Source of the DNA: Trichomonas tenax
Lineage: Eukaryota; Parabasalia; Trichomonadida; Trichomonadidae
Reading direction: 5' to 3'
DNA: 10,742 nucleotides
Assembly: GCA_023091735.1 (NCBI GenBank)
Contig: JALKBU010001466.1
Span: 1-10,742 of the forward strand
A program made the translations under genes and the position numbers. Shown here piece by piece: positions 5,841-10,742 of this stretch. Below the pieces are notes generated by a model, which ran no database searches, was not told the origin of the DNA, and worked only from the letters and a program-made list of their open reading frames with translations. How positions within the stretch are numbered: the first letter of the stretch is position 1; the number at the start of each line of letters is the position of its first letter.

Positions 5841-7650
5841 AAAAACTCCTTTACTCATAACAATCGATCAGTTTCCTGACGTGGCGCTGCATTCGATAAA
5901 CTATAAGGGGAAGGACATCCTGTTCTCGAGCTCGGATTCCTCGAAAATAGAGGACGAGATCGTGATTACAGAAGATATGAACTTAGCGTTCGATTTTCGC
6001 AACGAAATTACATGCAAGAAGATAAAAATCATCGGGTGCTCAGTAGAGATCCAAGGACTTAACCTTCGAGGATCGATTGTCGTAGAAAGAGGCATTTTGA
6101 GATTAAATTTATCCGCAATTCATGACATATCGAACGATACGGACTACTTAATCAGCATTTCGAACCTCGCCGGCCTCCATGCGTCGAAGTGCTTCTTCAC
6201 AGACTCTAACAAATTCGGTATATCTTGCGACGAATGCTCAGCTATGGTCCTCGAGGGCTGCCAGATCAAAGACATCAGGTACGCCGGCATCTGCGTGACG
6301 TCTAACTCGCTCCTTTCGTGCGAGTCGTGCCTTATTTCCGACACTGGAAAAGATGCAATCTGCACAGAGCAGAACTGCCGCATCACGATCAGGTCGACGA
6401 AGATCAGCGAGAGCAAAAACAGGGCTTTTACCGGATACAATGTCAAAAGCCTCGTGATTGAAAATTCGGTATTCAAAAATATCAATCAAGGTGCTTTATA
6501 TGTCATAGGCTGCGAACAGATTCTTGTTCTGAACTCACAATTCTCGGATATTCAGCATACTGCGCTTTATTTTGAAAAATCAAAACTCGTTGTGAAGAAA
6601 TCTGCGTTTATAAACTGCAATGGTAACGGAATTAACGCTTCCTGCGTAACAACAGCCATAATTTCATCGTCATCTTTCAAAAATACAACATTTCCGCCAA
6701 TTGCGATTTGCCAGAGCTCGATAGGAATGGTAAAGAAGTGCAACATAAGCGACAGCGAGATGAGCGGCATCATCGTCAGGACAAATAGCTATGCGACCAT
6801 TAAAAATTGCAATATAGAAAATATCGCTCAATTTGGTGTCACTGTTTCAGACTGTGAATCAGTTACGATCGATACTTCGCTGTTTGTCGGCTGCCACTTC
6901 GCGTGTGTCGGTTGCTACAATCATAGCATTGTTGCGCTGGAAAACTCCTATCTCATTGGCCCAGGAAAGTACGGCGTCGATGTGTTCACTGGCGGAACTC
7001 TGATATCAAAAGACACTACATTCGTTGGCCTCTCGGTTTCGTCTATATACACGCATCATGGAGGAACATCACACTTCAATTCTCCGCTCTTTGACCAAAG
7101 TACAATCAGCACTAATGATGATGTTAACACAATCATTGGCAGAATTGATATCAGCAGGCGTGGTGATCAGCTTCAGCAGGAGAAAGTGTACATTGCCGAT
7201 ACGAAGAGAGAGTTCCACATCACTGGTGGGTTCGTTGTTGGCGTTGGACCTTTGCAGGTTATATTAAACAAAGGCGTTCCACGCGCACAAGTTGAGACAT
7301 CGGTTGTCACTCCAAAGTGCATGTTATGTGGAAAGGATGATACTGTCTTCTTCGCCAATTGCGGGCATTCCATGTTCTGTCAGAGCTGCATTGAGAAATC
7401 GGGCTTACAGACATGTCCTCTGTGTTTAATGACTGTTGACAAACCAGTTAAACCAATCCAACAATCGCCTGCAGGTGAGAGTGCCGAAACTTGTGGAGTT
7501 TGCTTCACAAACAGGGCAAACACAGTTATCATGCCCTGTGGGCACACAATCTGCAATGAATGTGCAAATAATTATTTCAATAACGCCACAACGTGTCCTT
7601 TCTGTCGCGAAAGTATGGCAAAGCCAAGAAGGATTGTTGCATATGAATAA
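5830..7650 (+). CDS. Parallel beta-helix protein with two C-terminal RING fingers (probable E3 ubiquitin ligase)
   Basis: An intact 606-residue protein. Residues about 85-417 form more than ten rungs of roughly 22-24 residues, in a pattern of hydrophobic, Gly-Ile/Val, and Asn/Ser-Cys turns, with the unit x-G-I-x-V-x-x-C-x-x-x-I-x-x-C-x-I recurring. This is a right-handed parallel beta-helix of the PbH1/CASH type. After a linker come two C3HC4 RING domains. The first has Cys497, Cys500, Cys511, His513, Cys517, Cys520, Cys529 and Cys532. The second has Cys555, Cys558, Cys570, His572, Cys575, Cys578, Cys589 and Cys592. The spacing is canonical. RING fingers recruit E2 enzymes, so this is probably a ubiquitin ligase whose beta-helix binds the substrate, comparable in plan to the beta-helix of FBXO11. 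No signal peptide or membrane segment is seen, so it is cytosolic or nuclear. The ATG follows six A residues and lies back to back with the phosphatase gene. Confidence 0.9.
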   Translation: MSNEKTPLLITIDQFPDVALHSINYKGKDILFSSSDSSKIEDEIVITEDMNLAFDFRNEITCKKIKIIGCSVEIQGLNLRGSIVVERGILRLNLSAIHDISNDTDYLISISNLAGLHASKCFFTDSNKFGISCDECSAMVLEGCQIKDIRYAGICVTSNSLLSCESCLISDTGKDAICTEQNCRITIRSTKISESKNRAFTGYNVKSLVIENSVFKNINQGALYVIGCEQILVLNSQFSDIQHTALYFEKSKLVVKKSAFINCNGNGINASCVTTAIISSSSFKNTTFPPIAICQSSIGMVKKCNISDSEMSGIIVRTNSYATIKNCNIENIAQFGVTVSDCESVTIDTSLFVGCHFACVGCYNHSIVALENSYLIGPGKYGVDVFTGGTLISKDTTFVGLSVSSIYTHHGGTSHFNSPLFDQSTISTNDDVNTIIGRIDISRRGDQLQQEKVYIADTKREFHITGGFVVGVGPLQVILNKGVPRAQVETSVVTPKCMLCGKDDTVFFANCGHSMFCQSCIEKSGLQTCPLCLMTVDKPVKPIQQSPAGESAETCGVCFTNRANTVIMPCGHTICNECANNYFNNATTCPFCRESMAKPRRIVAYE

Positions 7651-7661
7651 TATTGTTTTGT

Positions 7662-7667
7662 AATAAA
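7662..7667 (+). terminator. Likely polyadenylation signal of the RING gene
   Basis: AATAAA, containing the UAAA core used as a poly(A) signal in Trichomonas, lies 12 bases after the TAA stop. The short distance fits the very short 3' UTRs of trichomonads. Confidence 0.45.
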
Positions 7668-7877
7668 ATATTGTTTGATTATTGTTAATTCCCAAGTAAA
7701 AAAAAGATTACCAAGTTGAGGAAAAAAAAATTGAGAGAAATAATGGTAACGATAAAAATCCACACAAAAAAGTCCATACAAACTTTGCCAGAGAATGTTA
7801 GTAGTCATCACCAGAGATTACTAAATCCAAAAAGTTGCAGCATCCATTTCAAAATTCAAAAATTCTCAATTACTTTG

Positions 7878-7930
7878 GATGATGTATAAAATGGTTCCAC
7901 TGGCGCCAAAATGTTGCCATTGTCCCCATT
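7878..7930 (+). repeat. Copy 1 of a 53-bp imperfect direct repeat
   Basis: The first 32 bases match 8159-8190 at 28 positions. Both copies share GATGAT..TAT, AATGGTTC, ACTG and CGCCAA and end in CCCCATT. Read in the frame of the downstream gene, this copy gives DDV, stop, NGSTGA...SPF. That parallels DDIYNGSTAA...SPIIF in copy 2, so amino-acid-level similarity is kept apart from the stop. Confidence 0.65.
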
Positions 7931-8010
7931 TTAAAAATAATGACCTCATAAATGACCTCATGAATGATAAAAATAAATGATCATCATAAATAAATTTATT
8001 TTTAAATTAT

Positions 8011-8026
8011 TTATTTTTTTATTTCT
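8011..8026 (+). promoter_or_regulatory. T-rich promoter-like motif, copy 1
   Basis: TTATTTTTTTATTTCT ends 6 bases before the ATG at 8033. The identical 16 bases precede the gene at 9162, and a one-mismatch copy precedes the gene at 9418. Constant position and identity across three genes support a shared promoter or leader element. Confidence 0.65.
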
Positions 8027-8032
8027 TAAGAA

Positions 8033-8224
8033 ATGGATGGACAAACATTGGACGAAATGCTTACGGAAGAGATGGCAAAAATTGAAGTGCAACAGGTGGA
8101 AGATCAAAGGCGAGCAAAGAAGGGGCAAACTATGAGAAAAATAAAAATGAATATCATTGATGATATATATAATGGTTCTACTGCCGCCAATTCTGTCGAC
8201 AGCAGCCCCATTATATTTTTTTGA
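8033..8224 (+). CDS. Small charged hypothetical protein (63 aa), possibly truncated
   Basis: Begins MDGQTLDEMLTEEMAKIE, then a basic middle part (RRAKKGQTMRKIK), and ends in the segment NGSTAANSVDSSPIIFF, which comes from the second copy of a direct repeat. The acidic amphipathic start followed by a basic run is like the small accessory proteins of virus-like elements, but I do not recognise a family. The ATG is supported by the T-rich motif ending 6 bases upstream, shared with two neighbours. The C-terminus may not be native, since it arises from repeat DNA also found at 7878. A strong hairpin lies just after the TGA. Confidence 0.55.
   Translation: MDGQTLDEMLTEEMAKIEVQQVEDQRRAKKGQTMRKIKMNIIDDIYNGSTAANSVDSSPIIFF
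8159..8212 (+). repeat. Copy 2 of the imperfect direct repeat
   Basis: Partner of 7878-7930, 281 bp downstream in the same orientation. It forms the 3' end of the 63-aa ORF. The two copies bracket the promoter motif and most of that gene. Confidence 0.65.
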
Positions 8225-8227
8225 AAC

Positions 8228-8270
8228 TCATCAATGACACAGAAATTTTTTTAAAAATTTCCATTGATGA
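8228..8270 (+). terminator. Large hairpin just downstream of the 63-aa ORF
   Basis: TCATCAATG (8228-8236) pairs with CATTGATGA (8262-8270), and GAAATTTTT (8242-8250) pairs perfectly with AAAAATTTC (8253-8261) around a 2-base loop. The only interruption is a 5-base bulge (ACACA). That gives 18 base pairs in total, starting 4 bases after the stop codon. Some large DNA viruses use such hairpins as 3'-end signals; the role here is inference. The remaining stretch to 8466 is AT-rich with several GATGATA/TCATAGA words and no gene. Confidence 0.6.
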
Positions 8271-8466
8271 AACATAGATGATATCAAAAATTTACGCTAT
8301 GAGTCCTTGAATTAGGAAATGATTACATAGATGATAAACTCATAAAAATGCTCTCATAGAGTAGATAAAAATTAAATAATAAATAAGATAAAGGAAATTA
8401 GATTAGATAAAAAATTAAATTCATTATTCATCTATGAGATAAAATAAAATTTTAATGAATAAGTAA

Positions 8467-9066
8467 ATGATTAAAAAGCTATGGGACGCAATTAGTCGAA
8501 CAGATGAGAAGGCAACACGTGCTGAAATGATGACAGAGGACCCGCAGATGATATACCATAATCCTCATGTCGAAATGATGATAAGGGAGAATGTAGAAAA
8601 GGAAGTACGTTATTTAGATGTATACGGAAAAATTAATGAAGCGACTAAAAAAATTTTATTTCAGCGCATAGATACGGGTGAAAAATACCGTTGCAGGAAT
8701 CATTACTTAAGAATAGAAGGTGATCCATCGAGAAGCGAAGCAATGGAGAGTTTGGATAGAGTCCAAAAATTCGAACTAGTTTTTATGCAGCGAGGACAAT
8801 CGTGGGATGGTGAAGATATTATGTTTTATCTTGAACTTATTACAAAAGGTGAACGGGTATTAAGTGCTAAAGTGTCTAAATTCTGTAATAAAAACGAAAT
8901 AAATGATTCAAATCATATCGACGATTGGAATTTTCAGCTCAAAATGCTATCTAATAAATGCTTATTGGTTGATTTAGATAATCAATATATTAAAGGCGAC
9001 GCTTTGGTTTTTTTATCTGGGGAATTACTACGTCGAAAATATCAATTATCGATCGATCAAGTGTGA
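8467..9066 (+). CDS. Orphan hypothetical protein (199 aa) of the virus-like segment
   Basis: An intact ORF starting MIKKLWDAISRTDEKATRAEM. The N-terminal half (1-100) looks alpha-helical and charged, with KEVRYLDVYGKINEATKKIL. The C-terminal half has alternating hydrophobic residues suggestive of beta strands (FELVFMQRG, FYLELITKGERVL, KCLLVDLDN, DALVFLSGELL). No metal-binding, membrane or catalytic motif is evident and I do not recognise the family. The ATG is the first in a long frame, but the T-rich motif of its neighbours is absent; AAGTAA precedes it directly. It is the only gene in this segment that looks undamaged. A perfect palindrome follows 17 bases after the stop. Confidence 0.7.
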   Translation: MIKKLWDAISRTDEKATRAEMMTEDPQMIYHNPHVEMMIRENVEKEVRYLDVYGKINEATKKILFQRIDTGEKYRCRNHYLRIEGDPSRSEAMESLDRVQKFELVFMQRGQSWDGEDIMFYLELITKGERVLSAKVSKFCNKNEINDSNHIDDWNFQLKMLSNKCLLVDLDNQYIKGDALVFLSGELLRRKYQLSIDQV

Positions 9067-9083
9067 ACGCCTCAGATATTCAC

Positions 9084-9095
9084 GAAATTAATTTC
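9084..9095. terminator. Palindrome after the 199-aa gene
   Basis: GAAATTAATTTC is a perfect 12-bp inverted repeat starting 17 bases after the TGA. It resembles the GAAATTTTT/AAAAATTTC stem behind the previous gene, so it could be a related 3'-end signal. It is short enough to be chance. Confidence 0.3.
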
Positions 9096-9140
9096 AATTA
9101 TCCGCTTAGTAAGAAAGAATCCATCATTTTCAAAATTTAT

Positions 9141-9156
9141 TTATTTTTTTATTTCT
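9141..9156 (+). promoter_or_regulatory. T-rich promoter-like motif, copy 2
   Basis: TTATTTTTTTATTTCT, identical to 8011-8026, ends 5 bases before the ATG at 9162. Confidence 0.65.
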
Positions 9157-9161
9157 AAAAA

Positions 9162-9376
9162 ATGAGCAGAAGCCCGTTAAAATATAAAACAGATGAAGAA
9201 AGGAAGAAGACAAAGAATGAACAGACTAAAAAATGTATAGAGAAAATAAGGAAAAATATAATTTAAAAAATTTAATACGTTATTATGAAAAGAAGATTTC
9301 ACAGAATAAGGATGTTGAGGAATCAATGAAGAAGAAGGAAGAGCTTGAAAAGATACTACGTGCCAAATACCCTTAA
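9162..9376 (+). pseudogene. Small basic protein gene broken by a one-base deletion
   Basis: The ATG at 9162, placed right after the T-rich motif, opens a 34-codon frame (MSRSPLKYKTDEERKKTKNE...) that stops at TAA 9264-9266. At the run of five A residues at 9252-9256 the coding text jumps frame and continues for 39 more codons, including YNLKNLIRYYEKKIS and ending LRAKYP at TAA 9374-9376. Composition is uniform on both sides of the break. The sense is therefore one gene of about 71 codons that lost one A. The product is Lys/Glu-rich and helical; the family is not recognised. A sequencing error in the homopolymer or programmed slippage is the alternative. Confidence 0.65.
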
Positions 9377-9395
9377 ACCAAATTAAGAAATAAAT

Positions 9396-9411
9396 TTATT
9401 TTTTTAATTCT
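9396..9411 (+). promoter_or_regulatory. T-rich promoter-like motif, copy 3
   Basis: TTATTTTTTTAATTCT differs at one base from copies 1 and 2 and ends 6 bases before the ATG at 9418. It is also the right arm of an imperfect inverted repeat with AATTAAGAAATAAA (9381-9394). Confidence 0.6.
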
Positions 9412-9417
9412 TTATAA

Positions 9418-10742
9418 ATGGAGGATTTATATGAATTTGATGAGGAGGATTTATGGAATTCAATACCTTTATTCAAAGGGGAAAAGAGAGATTATGGATT
9501 TATGATGGAGGTAATAGGGGAGGTGTTAGCGAAAAGGAATAGAATTCATGACTACCATGTATCGCTAAATGATTTATTGCAGTACATTAAAATAGATGAA
9601 GGGACGATTCCTGAACCACCTCCGCCACAGGTGAAGAAGGAAAGAAAACTAAGTGATGTTTTCAAATATTTAAATTTCGTGAAGTATGTGAAGAGGCACG
9701 AAGATGATTCGATATTAAATAGATTAAGAATTGAAAATGATAGATTAAGGAGAGAAAATAGAGAATTGAAAAATAAATTGAAACAGCAAATAAGAGAGGA
9801 GGCACAGAATAGAAAGGATTATAAGGAAGCTAATACACCTTTTTCATATAATGAATGGAAGGAGTTCAATAATTCAGAGAATCAAACAAATTTAGTTTTA
9901 GATAGATGGGATGAATTTATGAGGAACCCTTATGAAAGTATAATTGAATTTGGTGATTTATCACGTGAAGGTAAAAAACAACTATTTCCATTACTGAAGG
10001 AATGGCTGAACGATTACGTGGGAAATTCATTAGCTACCACTAGATATAAATTCAATTTTTGAATAAATGGTGTGTGGCATAGTCGTACATTAACACCTGA
10101 AGTGTTTCGAGAACTTAAAGAAAAATTTACGGAGAATTCTTTTATATATTCCATCGATAAGGAAGGTGAAACATTCAATAGCGACCCAGAGATAACAGAA
10201 ATTCCACCATGGTCGATGTATGACGCGGTAAGTATAAAGGAAGTAAAGCAGAAAGGAAATAAAGAAATTGGTGGGTCGTTCTTTAAGAGCTTAAACATAT
10301 CAGGGCTTGATTTATCGAGATATCAGATATTCGTTACATTGACAGAGGAAAGAACCAAAGGTTCTAAGGAAAAGGGTAAGGAGGAAAAGCAGAAATTAAT
10401 TCAGAGAAGGGAACTTAATGACTGCTGTTTTATTTACTCACTCATGATGTCAAATACTAATAGACGTTATGTACCCTTAAAAGATCCAGCGTCACCGAAA
10501 GACATTAATGATAACTCTTATACAACATTTAATATTAGCCCTAAGGGCGAAAATATGATCGATTTATACAATACTAATTTAATATTTACTTATAAAGGAA
10601 CTTATAAACTTTCTCCAAAAGTTGATGCTTCAACTATTCCAAATACTAATAATCCTGCTTTATGGCTCGGAGATGATGATACAGTTTATTTCGCAGGATC
10701 TTATCAAGTTCTTGCTAATGGTAGATCTGTATATTCTACTGA
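9418..10742 (+). pseudogene. Long virus-like gene with one in-frame TGA; N-terminal part possibly from a Maverick polymerase-type protein
   Basis: The ATG at 9418 gives 214 codons to TGA at 10060-10062, and the same frame then stays open to the window end at 10742. Residues 1-60 are acidic, then comes a PEPPPP stretch (65-70). Residues 99-130 form a basic coiled coil (RLRIENDRLRRENRELK), and a helical part follows to the TGA. After the TGA the text is coherent (GVWHSRTLTPEVF, EEIPPW-like turns), then a Lys/Glu-rich run, and DCCFIYSL at 10420-10443. That motif recalls the conserved Asp-Asn-Cys-Phe...Ala-Leu segment in N-terminal parts of Maverick/Polinton DNA polymerase proteins. This link is from memory and is weak. 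No polymerase catalytic motif (such as DTD or YxDTDS) lies within the window. The single stop suggests recent inactivation; readthrough is possible. Confidence 0.5.
10444..10742 (+). CDS. Possible separate beta-rich, capsid-like protein fused in frame (partial, runs off right edge)
   Basis: From ATGATGTCA (10444-10452) onward the character changes. The purine-rich AAG/GAA/AGA codons of the upstream part give way to GCT, CCT, ACT, AAT and GAT. The protein becomes beta-like with many Asn, Thr, Pro, Gly and Tyr (for example TTFNISPKGENMIDLYN and FTYKGTYKLSPK). MSNTNRRYVPLKDP would make a natural N-terminus. The pattern of alternating strands opening with a Ser/Asn-rich leader recalls the start of viral jelly-roll capsid proteins, but this is only a structural impression. 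Upstream TTTTATTTACT at 10428-10438 partly matches the T-rich motif. It may instead simply be the continuation of the upstream protein. Confidence 0.35.
   Translation, partial: MMSNTNRRYVPLKDPASPKDINDNSYTTFNISPKGENMIDLYNTNLIFTYKGTYKLSPKVDASTIPNTNNPALWLGDDDTVYFAGSYQVLANGRSVYST

Larger units (their letters stand above)
7651..8032. other. Intergenic boundary region between cellular genes and the virus-like segment
   Basis: About 380 bp, A-rich, with no intact gene. It contains the first copy of a 53-bp direct repeat (7878-7930), a short tandem repeat of AATGACCTCAT (7940-7962), and the palindrome-like AAATAAATTTATTTTT just before the T-rich promoter motif. The left end of a mobile element could lie here, but I see no clear terminal inverted repeat or target duplication. 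Confidence 0.5.

Noticed and set aside
6144..6489. Overlapping minus-strand ORFs within the beta-helix gene
   Set aside because: They are shadows of a strongly coding plus-strand frame with clear beta-helix periodicity.
7572..7811. Minus-strand 79-aa ORF spanning the end of the RING gene
   Set aside because: It is Phe/Tyr-rich because it reads the complement of A-rich spacer, and it overlaps the RING domain codons.
10060..10062. TGA as a reassigned sense codon in this genome
   Set aside because: TGA also ends the ORFs at 8224 and 9066 where coding character stops, so general reassignment is unlikely.

Overview
The window looks like nuclear DNA from a trichomonad-type parabasalid protist (Trichomonas or Tritrichomonas). 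This is inferred from four things: very AT-rich DNA; intronless genes with almost no space between them; a C-terminally RING-bearing parallel beta-helix protein and a divergent PP1/PP2A-like phosphatase, both typical of expanded trichomonad families; and TCAYW-like initiator motifs a few bases upstream of a start codon. Species cannot be fixed from the sequence alone.

Layout. (1) 1-1325, minus strand: the first 441 codons of a long coiled-coil gene that runs off the left edge. Its 5' part is AT-rich and its 3' part GC-rich. (2) 1326-3063: about 1.7 kb without a convincing gene. It holds short palindromes and, at 2593-2981, a 389-bp MITE-like element with about 67-bp terminal inverted repeats. 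The element carries eight copies of a 21-bp minisatellite and is bracketed by an imperfect 25-27-bp direct repeat. (3) 3064-4865, plus: a decayed golgin-like gene, a coiled coil ending in a recognisable GRIP domain, broken by at least five stops or frameshifts. (4) 4906-5823, minus: an intact Ser/Thr protein phosphatase. (5) 5830-7650, plus: a parallel beta-helix protein with two C-terminal C3HC4 RING fingers, probably an E3 ubiquitin ligase. Only six bases separate its start codon from that of the phosphatase, so each promoter must lie inside the other gene.

(6) 7651-10742: a different kind of DNA that looks like part of a virus-like or Maverick/Polinton-like element. It has four plus-strand genes in a row: a 63-aa acidic/basic ORF, a 199-aa orphan, a roughly 71-aa basic gene broken by one base, and a long gene interrupted by one in-frame TGA. 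Three of the four carry the same T-rich 16-base motif ending 5 or 6 bases before the ATG, unlike anything upstream of the cellular genes. This suggests the element has its own promoter type. The long 3' ORF may also be a chimera: a segment with a DCCFIYSL motif, reminiscent of the N-terminal part of Maverick polymerase proteins, runs in frame into a beta-rich, possibly capsid-like segment with different codon use.

The cellular half suggests phosphorylation and ubiquitin signalling genes beside a dead Golgi-tether gene. The right-hand half suggests a decaying mobile element that still has one intact orphan gene.
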